Source: an uncultured Bdellovibrionales bacterium (GTDB lineage Bacteria; Bdellovibrionota; Bdellovibrionia; Bdellovibrionales; UBA1609). From it: a stretch of 64,000 nt of DNA. The notes below the pieces were generated by a model. That model was not told where the DNA came from. It was given only the letters and a program-made list of their open reading frames with translations, and made no database searches. How positions within the stretch are numbered: position 1 is the stretch's first letter; each line of letters opens with the position of its first letter. The stretch lies in NCBI GenBank assembly GCA_903833275.1, contig CAILEP010000028.1, forward strand, positions 1 through 64,000, written 5' to 3'. Below are positions 53,381 to 62,408 of this stretch, piece after piece. The position numbers and the translations under genes were made by a program.

Positions 53381-54446
53381 GTTCGGCCTCGTATTTCTCG
53401 AGCCATCTACGCTCGCGCTGTTCAACAGCCTCACCGACTGTTATGCGCTCACGCAAATCTTGCGCGCGTTCGGCATCGCGCTTTTGACGTTGGCGCAGTT
53501 TTTCTTCTTCAAAAAATGCGGTGGTTGTCTCGATTGTCTTTAGTTCACTTGATATATCAATCAGCTCTTCTTCGCCAATCGAGTAACTATTGACCTGCAC
53601 TTCGGCTGACAGCTCACCAGTGATGTCTTTTAGCTCGGGCTTCTTTTCTACGTCTTCGCCAATCCCTTCGGGTATCAACTGATCAATTTCGTTAAGAGTC
53701 GGCAGCTCTTGAATATTGCGAAGATTGAAAATCTCAAGAAATTTTCGGGTCGTGTCGTAGTTCATCGGTCGGCCGGGCAAATCGCTTTTGCCCGCAAAAT
53801 GAATCAATCCGCGATCGAGTAAACCACGCATTAAATGCCCTGACTCTACTCCGCGAATTTCATCAACCATTGCCTTGGTGCAGGGTTGTTTATAGGCCAC
53901 GATTGCTAAAACTTCGAGAGCAGGCCCCGAAAGCCGAAATGGACGCGCCTTCACCGTGCGTAAAAGATATTTTTGATTCTCGGGTTTGGTGCGAATTTGA
54001 AAACCGCCAGCCACTTCGTCAACAATGACCCCGCGTGCAGCATTTGTGTACTCGAGTTGCAAGCGCTCGATTGCCGAACGAATATCAGAAACGCGAACTT
54101 TAGTGCCCTGAAAAGCGGCCTTTAATGTGGCGGCCGACTGCGGGCGATCTGAAGCAAACAACAAACTTTCGACCGCTGACATTAGCTCTTCTTGGCTCAC
54201 TTCTTCGACGGCTTCAATTTCAGCGGCGTCAAATACCGCGAGCTCAGTGTCTTCAACGTCGGCGGCTGTATTAATATCAATTTCTTCGTCAAACGCCGGG
54301 CCACTTATGGGCGCGGCTGTTAGCGACTCTTCGATTAGGTTATCGAAAACCTGCTCAGTAAAACTTTTTTCATCCAGCTCGAACTTAAGTTCAGCATCGG
54401 CTGGTGCGTCGTTATTTGTCGAATTAACTGATGTCTTTTTCGCCAT
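53298..54446 (-). CDS. scpB: Segregation and condensation protein B
   Basis: This 382-aa protein, much longer than typical ScpB (~190-200 aa), has a conserved core at about 90-255 (ELMSAVESLLFASDRPQSAATLKAAF, AVLAIVAYKQPCTKAMVDEIRGVESGHLMRGLLDRGLIHFAG, YDTTRKFLEIFNL). The core is flanked by an acidic N-terminal extension and a charged helical C-terminal extension ending in a Thr/Glu-rich tail. I start at ATG 54446 with GAGGAAG about 7 nt upstream, giving 23 nt of overlap with scpA. It binds ScpA to form the kleisin module of SMC. Confidence 0.93.
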   Translation of the reverse strand: MAKKTSVNSTNNDAPADAELKFELDEKSFTEQVFDNLIEESLTAAPISGPAFDEEIDINTAADVEDTELAVFDAAEIEAVEEVSQEELMSAVESLLFASDRPQSAATLKAAFQGTKVRVSDIRSAIERLQLEYTNAARGVIVDEVAGGFQIRTKPENQKYLLRTVKARPFRLSGPALEVLAIVAYKQPCTKAMVDEIRGVESGHLMRGLLDRGLIHFAGKSDLPGRPMNYDTTRKFLEIFNLRNIQELPTLNEIDQLIPEGIGEDVEKKPELKDITGELSAEVQVNSYSIGEEELIDISSELKTIETTTAFFEEEKLRQRQKRDAERAQDLRERITVGEAVEQRERRWLEKYEAEHAAAANVETTNTEVTTAEAATSEPETP

Positions 54447-55599
54447 ATTTAGCTTCCTCTTCTTCAATTTCTAAATCTGTAGCCGCCTCAACGATAATCG
54501 GAGTATCAAAAAACAATGGAGCTTCGCTTGTTGCAAAAGTGGCCCCTACCGGCACTGGCTGGGTCTCTTCAGCCAACTCTTCAGCCAAATCGTCTGCCAA
54601 GGCCCCTGCCAGTTCAGCCGTCAAATCGGCCGCTGATTTAATCGACGAAACATTTGCTTCAAGCTCCATTTGGCCAGCGAGGTTGATCGCCATTCGAGCC
54701 GCTTCTTCTCCCGAAATTTCAACAGCATTGTCTGAAGTGCCACCGCGGTCTTCGTCGCTCAACCAAATATCCTGCATGCCTTTATTTTCTTTGGCTTGCG
54801 AATCATAGTTTTCGACATGAGAAATCACATCGCGCGAGATCACACCTTTGGTTTCAACATGAATGTCGGCGTAGTTGTCAGTTTGAAAAAGATGAACCAA
54901 ACCAATTTTGGCGAGCTCAAGAAGAGACAAAAACGTAATCAGCAGACGCCCTTTACGCTCAGGAGTATGCGCCACCGGTTCGCCAGGCGTGGCTGCGGTT
55001 GAAACTCCGGCATCAACGAGTTCGAAAAAGCTGGCGCGCTGGCCGATCACAAGTCGCTCGCGCATCTCCCAAATTCGATCTGAAATTGACTGCAAGCTCT
55101 CAGCCACGCGATGCACGGCCTTGGTCAAACGCTTAATCGCGCCACGATAAAGCGATATCAACGAATAAAGCGCGTTGTCTTCTTCGAGAATAATGCTGTC
55201 GTCTTTGACCGCAATCTCTTCACGCTGACCGCGAGCCCATGTATTGCGACCCAAAAGCGGCCTCTTGTAGAGATTTTGCCCGGCCTCTTGAAACATTTGA
55301 TATTCAAGTAAGCGCTTCACAAGATCGCGGCGCGGATCTTCCGTTTCAATCACTTCGCCGTTTTCGTTATATTGCGGCAAAAGCATCTTTGATTTGATCT
55401 GAATCAAGGTCGCCGCCATGGCGATAAAATCACCGGCGACTTCAAGATTCAATTTTTTCATAGCCTTAATAGAGTCAAGATACTGTTTGGTGATCTGGTG
55501 GATATTGATATCGAAAATATCCATTTCTTCTTGCCGAATTAGATGCAGCAAAAGCCCCATCGGACCAGAAAATTTATCTATGTGTACAACCACGCCCAT
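54424..55599 (-). CDS. scpA: Segregation and condensation protein A (kleisin)
   Basis: This 391-aa protein bridges the SMC heads. The conserved N-terminus is MGVVVHIDKFSGPMGLLLHLIRQEEMDIFDINIHQITKQYLD, followed by AATLIQIKSKMLLP. The winged-helix part (LLITFLSLLELAKIGLVHLFQTDNYADIHV) lies near 225-255. The C-terminus is extended by an acidic Ala/Glu-rich tail of about 100 residues, which is unusual. scpA and scpB overlap, and smc is at 22-26 kb in the same window. Confidence 0.94.
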   Translation of the reverse strand: MGVVVHIDKFSGPMGLLLHLIRQEEMDIFDINIHQITKQYLDSIKAMKKLNLEVAGDFIAMAATLIQIKSKMLLPQYNENGEVIETEDPRRDLVKRLLEYQMFQEAGQNLYKRPLLGRNTWARGQREEIAVKDDSIILEEDNALYSLISLYRGAIKRLTKAVHRVAESLQSISDRIWEMRERLVIGQRASFFELVDAGVSTAATPGEPVAHTPERKGRLLITFLSLLELAKIGLVHLFQTDNYADIHVETKGVISRDVISHVENYDSQAKENKGMQDIWLSDEDRGGTSDNAVEISGEEAARMAINLAGQMELEANVSSIKSAADLTAELAGALADDLAEELAEETQPVPVGATFATSEAPLFFDTPIIVEAATDLEIEEEEAKYGEKDIS

Positions 55600-55746
55600 C
55601 TAATAATCTCTTTGCATTTTGCTCACGGTTATCAATTGGATTTTCAAAAGTGATTCAACCAATCTGCCAATTTGATTGCAACAAAACTATCGCCGCGCGC
55701 GTGCAAAAAACGGCTTAAATTGCGCTACGCGTTACAGCGGTGCCTC

Positions 55747-55760
55747 TGGCGGGCCCGCCA
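55747..55760 (-). terminator. GC palindrome just after M50 protease stop
   Basis: TGGCGGGCCCGCCA is a perfect 14-bp palindrome one nt downstream of the M50 stop codon on the minus strand. No T-tract follows. It may act as a weak terminator or 3'-end stabiliser. Confidence 0.4.
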
Positions 55761-55761
55761 A

Positions 55762-56469
55762 TCAAGTGTGCTGAATGAGCGGCAAGAGAATGCTTGATAT
55801 TACGCGGACCATTTGCTCGGTCAGCCAAGCGATCGGCACCCCCAAAAAGCGAAAGCCTCCGGCGATAAAAAATATGATAAGGCCCATCTGTAGCTGATTT
55901 TGGTGCTGCTCCAGAAAATAGTTCCAGCGGATAGGTAAAAAGCGGGCGATCACCTTGCCGCCATCGAGCGGATGAAGCGGTATTAGATTGAACACACAGA
56001 GGAGCATATTGATCATCACGAAATTGGCTGCCATCGTTTGCATCGAATTCGCGAGGTCGGCCGAAGTCACGAAAGCCCCAATCAGTATGTACATCGTGAT
56101 CGCCACCGCTGCCAAAATGAGGTTCGAGAGCGGGCCAGCCAGCGCAATCCAGAACATATCTTCGCGCGGATGTTGCAGGTTGCGAGAGTTGACTGGCACG
56201 GGTTTCGCCCAGCCAAAAATGAAGCCCTGGCCACCGTTGACACCGCCGATACCGGCTAAAATACCAATAATCGGTAGCACAAAGGTGCCAATGGGGTCGG
56301 CGTGGGCAAAGGGATTAAGGGTCAAGCGGCCCATCATTTCAGCCGTATTGTCGCCACGCCTCTTGGCCATATAGCCGTGGGCCCATTCGTGAATGCACAA
56401 GGCAAATAAGAAGGGCACAAATTGCACGCCGAGTTTCGCCAAAATTTCGATCATGTTGATATTATTCAT
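55762..56469 (-). CDS. Site-2-type intramembrane zinc protease (M50)
   Basis: The 235-aa multi-spanning protein has the zinc motif HEWAH (27-31) in ALCIHEWAHGYMAKRRGD and the distal ligand Asp169 in NLIPLHPLDGGKV. ALAGPLSNLILA lies between them. This is the compact M50B (YwhC/FtsH-unlinked) type without a PDZ domain. It may cleave transmembrane signalling proteins. A TACAAT hexamer 7 nt before the ATG with no ribosome-binding site suggests a leaderless start. Substrate unknown. Confidence 0.88.
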   Translation of the reverse strand: MNNINMIEILAKLGVQFVPFLFALCIHEWAHGYMAKRRGDNTAEMMGRLTLNPFAHADPIGTFVLPIIGILAGIGGVNGGQGFIFGWAKPVPVNSRNLQHPREDMFWIALAGPLSNLILAAVAITMYILIGAFVTSADLANSMQTMAANFVMINMLLCVFNLIPLHPLDGGKVIARFLPIRWNYFLEQHQNQLQMGLIIFFIAGGFRFLGVPIAWLTEQMVRVISSILLPLIQHT

Positions 56470-56531
56470 GCCGACAATTGTATGTGTAGGTTTCGAATTT
56501 ATCTAGACCATTTTGATTTTTTCTTTCTAAG

Positions 56532-57821
56532 ATGCTCCCCATGTCGTTATTTCGATTTTCGAAATTTTTTGTGCCCCGCTTAATAGTTTTGTTTTTGGGG
56601 CTCGCTCTGTGCTCTCGGGCATCAGCCGAAGTTTTAAACTACAACTCGGTTATGCTGGGTGATCGCGCCAGCGGGATGGGCGGCGCCTACACCGCGATGA
56701 CTGACGACCCTGCGGCAAGCCCCTATTACAACCCCGCGGCCCTGGCGCGCTTGCATGGCAACAGTCTTTCAACTGCCGTCAGCTTGTTCAACAAATACGA
56801 CTCAAGCTACGGCGATCAACCGAGTCTTAACGACTCCATTTTTCGTATCAACCGCGGTAAGATTTTATCAATCCCCGCTTCAAGCGCCATCATTTCAAGC
56901 TTTCATAATTTCTCAGCAGGGGTCTCAATTCTATTGCCCGAATATCAAAACTTTGGTGGCACCATCCATTCATCCGGCACCGACAGCACGTTTTTGCGCC
57001 TCGACAACCAAAATCTTTGGGTGGGCGGCGCTTTCGCCCTCAATGTCACCGATAACGATGCTTTGGGCTTTAGTGCGCATTACACTTCTCAAAACACAGC
57101 GCGCTCATCAACAAACTTATTTGCGGCGGGCGGCGGTACGACAGTTGAAAACGAAGAGCTCACGCTCGCGACAAATTCTGTGATTTACCAGCTCGGTTAT
57201 TTTCATGAGTTCGCCAAGACCGAACAAGAAAACAAATGGCGCCTCGGCCTCAGCTACCGCTTTCGTTCGATTCTGGTGGCCGGTTCTGGCAGCTATCTTT
57301 TTTCAAGTGTCAGCACGGTGAGCGGAGCTTCGACCCCAATCCAAAAAAACAGTCTGAGCGCCTTTTCGTATGTGCCTGATCGTCTAGCAATGGGTCTTTC
57401 GTGCACGACTCAGCACCAACAGACCTACTCGTTCGATATTAGCTATTACGGCAGCAATCACTTTAGCGATCTCGAGCAAGACGGTGACGTCATCGTGCAG
57501 AAAAATATTTTTAATTTTGCACTGGGGTATGAAAATCAGCTCGAGCCGTGGCTCGCTTTGCGGCTTGGCTTATTTACAGATTACAGCGCGGCCCCGGGGA
57601 TACCAGCAAACCCCTCGATGCGCTACCAAGATCACATCGACAAATTCGGCTTCAGCGCCAATTTCGGCATTCAAACAACCGATCATACACGGCTATCACT
57701 CGGCGGCTATTATCTCGGGGGCACCGGCGACACCGCCGAAAAAATCGGCGCGGCCTACACCCCTTTAACTAAGACCGACCGAGTCTTCTCGTTCTTGGTC
57801 GGGTCATCTTACTGGTTCTAG
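56532..57821 (+). CDS. FadL/OMPP1-like outer-membrane beta-barrel protein
   Basis: This 429-aa protein has a signal peptide (cleavage near ASA-EV) and the opening SVMLGDRASGMGGAYTAMTDDPAASPYYNPAALARLHGN, characteristic of FadL/PorV-like barrels. Alternating aromatic beta strands follow, ending in FLVGSSYWF with a terminal Phe that fits BAM recognition. It probably forms a hydrophobic-compound or lipid channel. The start could also be the ATG at 56541. It is followed by a T-rich hairpin. Confidence 0.83.
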   Translation: MLPMSLFRFSKFFVPRLIVLFLGLALCSRASAEVLNYNSVMLGDRASGMGGAYTAMTDDPAASPYYNPAALARLHGNSLSTAVSLFNKYDSSYGDQPSLNDSIFRINRGKILSIPASSAIISSFHNFSAGVSILLPEYQNFGGTIHSSGTDSTFLRLDNQNLWVGGAFALNVTDNDALGFSAHYTSQNTARSSTNLFAAGGGTTVENEELTLATNSVIYQLGYFHEFAKTEQENKWRLGLSYRFRSILVAGSGSYLFSSVSTVSGASTPIQKNSLSAFSYVPDRLAMGLSCTTQHQQTYSFDISYYGSNHFSDLEQDGDVIVQKNIFNFALGYENQLEPWLALRLGLFTDYSAAPGIPANPSMRYQDHIDKFGFSANFGIQTTDHTRLSLGGYYLGGTGDTAEKIGAAYTPLTKTDRVFSFLVGSSYWF

Positions 57822-57903
57822 GTCGCAAACGAAAAGCCTGATCGTAGAACCTTGGTGGCACTTAAGTCGCGCTTAGGTCGCGCTAGTGACACCCTTTAAA
57901 AGG

Positions 57904-57928
57904 AAAAAAGTTACGGCGTACCTTTTTT
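57904..57928. terminator. A/T-stem terminator-like hairpin
   Basis: AAAAAAG (57904-57910) pairs with CTTTTTT (57922-57928) around an 11-nt loop, 83 nt after the barrel gene. The T-run fits an intrinsic terminator, although the stem is AT-rich. Just upstream, CTTAAGTCGCG/CTTAGGTCGCG (57861-57882) is an 11-bp tandem duplication. Confidence 0.45.
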
Positions 57929-57932
57929 CTCG

Positions 57933-57938
57933 GATAAT
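57933..57938 (+). promoter_or_regulatory. Candidate -10 of leaderless HD-hydrolase gene
   Basis: GATAAT (5 of 6 to consensus) ends 6 nt before the ATG at 57945; no Shine-Dalgarno sequence is present. A convincing -35 was not found. Confidence 0.35.
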
Positions 57939-57944
57939 AATGAA

Positions 57945-59384
57945 ATGGCCACTCTTTTTAAGCGCACCATCTTTGATACACTCCATGGGCATATTACGCT
58001 CAATCGGGTTGAAGCACGGATTCTCGAAACCCCCTACTATCAACGCCTGCGCTGGATTCGCCAGCTCGGGTTTAGCTTCTATGTCTTCCCGGGGGCGACC
58101 CACACCCGGCACGCTCACGCTCTCGGAGTGTTGCACGTTATGCACCGAGTGCTGCACGCTTTAACGCTTGCTGTACCGGATGAGAAATTCTTTGACCCCG
58201 ACATGCACGACGAAAAGACGACCTTTCACAAGATGATGCGACTGGCAGCGATGCTACACGATATTGGCACCCTGCCATTCTCTCACACCATCGAACTCGC
58301 CTACATCAATCACTACCGCGAACAGCAGCGCTCGAGAACCCCGAAGTACAATGCCAATCATGAGACCTTAGGTTCGCACTTGATTCTCAACACGGACTTC
58401 GAAGGCGGCATCACACGCATTCTTAAAGAAGAAGGCATTGACCCACAAGAGCTGAGCCAAATCATCGCCGGAAAGTCAAAAATTCTGGTCGCTAACCAAC
58501 TGATGCACTCCGATATCGATGCCGACCGCATGGACTATTTGTTACGCGATGCTTACTTCACGGGGGTCAAGTTAGGTCTTTACGATATTGATTTCTTGAT
58601 AAAGAGCATGGTGCTACATAAAGACAATGGCGATCAGCAGATGTGCATGCGCGAAGAGGCACTCACAACTGTCGATTCATTTCTGGTCAGTCGCTACTTT
58701 TGGTATTCACAAATCATTAGCGACGGCACAAGCTACAAATTCGATTTGATCGCAGCCAAAATTTATCAATATTTTCTCGAGAACGGTCTCGCCTACTCGT
58801 TCGAACATCTGATCGATAAAATCTCGCAGAACCCAAATGAGTATTTTACTTTCAACGATTCGTATTTTCTTGCCAAGCTTCATGAGTATCTCGCCGGCCG
58901 CATCACGCACCCGATGATTCGCGAACTTTCAGAGATGCTTGCCAATCGCGAAGCGCCGGCCCAAATAAAGGCCGGCCCGGTTAAGCCGACGCTCATTCAG
59001 AGCGACGACCACCGCAAAGATCTCATTCGGCAAGTGACGGCCGCCGCCGAATGGTTGCAAGGCGAAATTCGCGAGATCGACCCGGAAGCTTGGATGATTT
59101 TTGATATCCCCTCTAAAGATGTGATGTTCACAAAGAATCTCGATCGCTGCCATAAAGACGCGGCCAAAGACGGTACGGGCGGCGATATTCACAAGCTGCG
59201 CGACCCCGCCAAAATCCTCACTCGCACGGGCGAGCTTTCGCTGTTGGTTGAAGTTCCGAATTCGTTGATGTCGATACTCAGCCAATATCGAAACTTTCTA
59301 CCGCGTATTTATGTTTCACCTACGCTCAATGAAAAACTCGAGAAGAAAAAAATTCTCGAAAAAATGAATTCAATGAAGTTCTAA
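57945..59384 (+). CDS. HD-superfamily (dNTPase-like) phosphohydrolase
   Basis: This 479-aa COG1078-type protein opens with FDTLHGHITLNRVEARILETPYYQRLRWIRQLGFSFYVFPGATHTRHAHALGV, then has the HD pair His105-Asp106 (MLHDIGTLPFSHTIE) and DIDADRMDYLLRDAYFTGV. The family resembles SAMHD1/dGTPase enzymes that hydrolyse (d)NTPs; bacterial members are mostly uncharacterised. It is cytosolic. It is convergent with the 59392 gene with 7 nt between stops. Confidence 0.87.
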   Translation: MATLFKRTIFDTLHGHITLNRVEARILETPYYQRLRWIRQLGFSFYVFPGATHTRHAHALGVLHVMHRVLHALTLAVPDEKFFDPDMHDEKTTFHKMMRLAAMLHDIGTLPFSHTIELAYINHYREQQRSRTPKYNANHETLGSHLILNTDFEGGITRILKEEGIDPQELSQIIAGKSKILVANQLMHSDIDADRMDYLLRDAYFTGVKLGLYDIDFLIKSMVLHKDNGDQQMCMREEALTTVDSFLVSRYFWYSQIISDGTSYKFDLIAAKIYQYFLENGLAYSFEHLIDKISQNPNEYFTFNDSYFLAKLHEYLAGRITHPMIRELSEMLANREAPAQIKAGPVKPTLIQSDDHRKDLIRQVTAAAEWLQGEIREIDPEAWMIFDIPSKDVMFTKNLDRCHKDAAKDGTGGDIHKLRDPAKILTRTGELSLLVEVPNSLMSILSQYRNFLPRIYVSPTLNEKLEKKKILEKMNSMKF

Positions 59385-59391
59385 TTAAATT

Positions 59392-61707
59392 CTATTTGCA
59401 CACCACGGGCTGAGGCTTCACGTGCAAGATTTCACGGATGGCTGAAGAGGCATTGTTGTTACAATTCGCCGTTTCGGGCGACAATGGTTTTTCTTTGGTT
59501 TGCTTACCCGAAAATAGCCCAACATCGTGCAAGTATTTATTCAGGCAAGACTTACCAGGCAAAGACCAGACCCCAGGGCCACAGGTCGCAAAAAACGTTT
59601 GCACCTTGCATTTGGCATCACCCTCGCCGCAAATGGCTGATACTGTGACTTCATATTTCTCTGCAGGGCCCTTGCCAAAATCGCAGACGTAGTGGCCCAC
59701 TTTAATTTTCTGGCAACGCTTTAAATTCGCCACCATATAGCGCAGGCGTTCGGGGCTCGTTACGCTTGTGGGCTTGTCCATTTCTCCGATTCTTTTGTTA
59801 ACGGCCTTAAACTCTTTCTCAAGCGTCGCTTTTTCAGTTTCAGAAAGACTGTTTTTACCAAGAATACGCTTGAGCTCATCGCGGCGCTTTATGTAGGGCG
59901 CGGTAATGGTGTTGTATTTATCACTGATTTTATGAAGGCGGTCCATAACCTGAACTTCAGATTCGCCTTCGGCAACACTTGCTAGTTTCAAAAACTCTTC
60001 GTCGAAGTGCCTTCGCAAGAGATGATCTTCTTTATTGGCCTCGGCCAGAAAATGAATGCTGCCGTCGCTGAATTCTAAATCCTCATGAACCAATTGGGAG
60101 CTCGTATTTTGAGCCGGCGGTTTTGGCGCCACCGGTGGCTCAGCCGCTCTCGCACCGCGAGCTGCCACCGAAGCTTCTGCCTCGGCCGCCCCAGCCTTGG
60201 CCTGCCTCAGATACTTCATGGCCGCCATCCCAGCCTCTGTCGCCAAAGAGACCCCGTTAAGGGCTGTCGATGCAACGACCGCCAAACAATCTGAAGTGTG
60301 ATTTTGAAGTTGAAACTGGCTGAGCATTTTCTGACTGCACGAATTCGCCGGGACCGTTTGAACGAGCGCTGACAGCGAACTGCATTTTTTCACAGATTCT
60401 TTTAGCCCTGCGCCCAACCAACCAATGTTGACTCCCATCGAAACTCTTGCCGCAATAGTGGCGGCTATTTCGCTTCCGGCAACAGCTGAACGCGCCAAAA
60501 AGCCAAGCCCGCCCGACAGACTCGAAAGAGCAATACTGCCCGCCAAATAAAGCTGGCCATCAGCCTCTTCTCGATTGCCTCGTACACCCACCATGCAGAC
60601 TTCTTTTTCGATGCCCGCATAGGCCTGTCGCCCTGCATTTGAATCGGCCGACCGACCGTAGGTGATTTGCGCCGATGGCGTTTCGCTAATGGCTTCTTGA
60701 ATTTTCGATAAATCACACGACAAAACCCCTGCTACGCAGTTCGATGCCGTCGTGAAGTCACCCAGTTGTTTACTGATTTTCTCTCGCGATTTGACGAAAT
60801 AGTCTTTTAGACTCGCCTTTACCGATGCCGTAATATCAACCGGCGCATCGTTCGGATACGCGAAATGGCCCGCCTTGATCGAGATCAGTTTTGCGAATGG
60901 CGCCGTCTTGAGCCAAGGCATATCGGTCTCAATTTGTAGTTGCGAGCTCTTAAGCTTTAGTACAGCATCCTCGAGACTCTCTAACCGCTTTGGATCATTT
61001 TTATTTAATCGCAGGTGAAACACCTGATTGTCCATATCTGTCAAAACGGCTTTGTTGGCGGCATAAACTAGAATATTTTTTTCAGTCTGCTGTTCAATGG
61101 CCGGGCGCAATTCTCCGTTCATACGACAAGCCTTGCTCTGTCTACAAAACTCTTGCGCACTTGGAGTCACTAGCTTCTCGCACGCCACATCACTCGAGGG
61201 GTCATGCCCAAGATAACTATCGATGGCCGCAAGCTCAGAAACATCGAGCTTTTGACCCTCTACGATGCCGCCCTGAATGAAGTAGTATTTTGAAACAAAC
61301 GCTTTTTTCTTTACGTCATTTAACGGCAGACTCTCGAGGCATTCGTCTAACTGGTTTGAATGAAAGGCCCCCAGCGAAAAAATATTTGACCGCTCGTAAT
61401 ACCCGGCCAATTGAAAACTATTAATTGTACTCTTCTCAAGTTCAGGCTGACGGCAAATCAGCGTTGGGTTTGTCTGCGTAAGATAACCAATTAACCCGCC
61501 CTTGCTATCGTCATTCACCATTTCGATAAGTGCCGGCGAACAATGCAATTTGCCATTGCACTGTTTTGGATTATTCATTCTCTCAATTTTTTTTGCCAAC
61601 GCGACGACGTCGCGAGGGTCAGGGCCCTTGCCAACTGGCGATTGCGCCAGCACTTTCGGTGCAATTATAAGCGTTATGGCCAAAGTCCAGTTGAGGGCGC
61701 GAGTCAT
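59392..61707 (-). CDS. Large exported protein of unknown function
   Basis: The 771-aa product starts MTRALNWTLAITLIIAPKVLA-QSP, a signal peptide; I use the ATG at 61707 rather than the TTG one codon upstream. A Cys-containing N-terminal half (CNGKLHC, CRQSKACR) is followed by a Gly/Ala-rich hydrophobic stretch (LSGGLGFLARSAVAGSEIAATIAARVSMGVNIGWLG, about 395-430) and an Ala-rich helix. A PPVAPKPPAQ linker comes next, then a charged coiled coil (RDELKRILGKNSLSETEKATLEKEFKAVNKRI) and a Cys-rich C-terminal domain. I do not recognise it. The layout recalls large secreted effectors, but no toxin motif is visible. Confidence 0.72.
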   Translation of the reverse strand: MTRALNWTLAITLIIAPKVLAQSPVGKGPDPRDVVALAKKIERMNNPKQCNGKLHCSPALIEMVNDDSKGGLIGYLTQTNPTLICRQPELEKSTINSFQLAGYYERSNIFSLGAFHSNQLDECLESLPLNDVKKKAFVSKYYFIQGGIVEGQKLDVSELAAIDSYLGHDPSSDVACEKLVTPSAQEFCRQSKACRMNGELRPAIEQQTEKNILVYAANKAVLTDMDNQVFHLRLNKNDPKRLESLEDAVLKLKSSQLQIETDMPWLKTAPFAKLISIKAGHFAYPNDAPVDITASVKASLKDYFVKSREKISKQLGDFTTASNCVAGVLSCDLSKIQEAISETPSAQITYGRSADSNAGRQAYAGIEKEVCMVGVRGNREEADGQLYLAGSIALSSLSGGLGFLARSAVAGSEIAATIAARVSMGVNIGWLGAGLKESVKKCSSLSALVQTVPANSCSQKMLSQFQLQNHTSDCLAVVASTALNGVSLATEAGMAAMKYLRQAKAGAAEAEASVAARGARAAEPPVAPKPPAQNTSSQLVHEDLEFSDGSIHFLAEANKEDHLLRRHFDEEFLKLASVAEGESEVQVMDRLHKISDKYNTITAPYIKRRDELKRILGKNSLSETEKATLEKEFKAVNKRIGEMDKPTSVTSPERLRYMVANLKRCQKIKVGHYVCDFGKGPAEKYEVTVSAICGEGDAKCKVQTFFATCGPGVWSLPGKSCLNKYLHDVGLFSGKQTKEKPLSPETANCNNNASSAIREILHVKPQPVVCK

Positions 61708-61765
61708 CAATATTATTCGGCGAAAACCATCACCTTTTAAAGTCGAGAGACTGCTCGTTTTGAAT

Positions 61766-62245
61766 TTATCGGCCGACCAATTTTTTAGTTTTTTCTACGA
61801 TTTCGCCAAGCGAAGTCCCTGGGCCGAAGACCGCTTTGACGCCGTGTTTTAATAGCTTAGTCGAGTCGGAGGTCGGTATAATCCCGCCAACAAATAGTGG
61901 TTTGCTCACACGTTTCGCTTTTAGAAGTCGCTGAATTTCAGTCACAAGCGGCAGGTGCGCCCCAGACAAAATTGAGAGCCCTATGACGTCGACATCCTCT
62001 TGAATGGCCGCGTTCACGATCATCTCTGGAGTTTGATGCAGACCCGTATAAATAACCTCAAAACCGGCGTCACGAAGCCCGCGCGCAACGATTTTCGCAC
62101 CTCTGTCGTGCCCATCAAGGCCCGGCTTTGCAATAAGCACGCGGCTCGGTAGGCTCGTCGCTGCGTGGCCTAAAACCGCCTTGGGTTTCACCGAAAATTT
62201 TTTCTTGGCCGTCGCTTTGGCTTTTTTAGCTACTTTTTTTCGCAT
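61766..62245 (-). CDS. Stand-alone B12-binding subunit (methylmalonyl-CoA mutase small-subunit type)
   Basis: This 159-aa protein carries the cobalamin-binding Rossmann domain: [34 protein letters not shown] with the DxHxxG motif (its His is the Co ligand), [12 protein letters not shown] and FVGGIIP. It matches the C-terminal domain of methylmalonyl- or isobutyryl-CoA mutases, with a Lys/Ala-rich basic N-terminus of about 20 residues. I start at ATG 62245, with GAGG 6 nt upstream; an ATG at 62251 is also possible. No catalytic mutase subunit is in the window. It is divergent from an acyl-CoA dehydrogenase, which points to branched-chain or propionate metabolism. Confidence 0.87.
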   Translation of the reverse strand: MRKKVAKKAKATAKKKFSVKPKAVLGHAATSLPSRVLIAKPGLDGHDRGAKIVARGLRDAGFEVIYTGLHQTPEMIVNAAIQEDVDVIGLSILSGAHLPLVTEIQRLLKAKRVSKPLFVGGIIPTSDSTKLLKHGVKAVFGPGTSLGEIVEKTKKLVGR

Positions 62246-62323
62246 AGACATCCTCGAATTTTATAGAGAAAATGGCCGTATTAAAACTATATGCGCACCT
62301 CTCTTGCCAGTCGTCTAGTTTTT

Positions 62324-62352
62324 TTGATCAAAATTTTGATCAATCTTGTAAT
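62324..62352 (+). promoter_or_regulatory. 20-bp perfect palindrome over acyl-CoA dehydrogenase promoter
   Basis: TTGATCAAAA/TTTTGATCAA forms a perfect palindrome at 62324-62343. Its left end is a -35-like TTGATC; after 17 nt comes the -10-like TGTAAT (62347-62352). A bound protein would block this promoter. A TATAAA on the minus strand near 62263-62268 may serve the divergent B12-binding gene. The layout suggests a TetR- or FadR-like operator, though no regulator gene is adjacent. Confidence 0.6.
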
Positions 62353-62408
62353 CGACGGTTGACGCAGCGAGAGCCACAAGGGTTCGCATCAAAAAAGGAT
62401 CTACCCGT

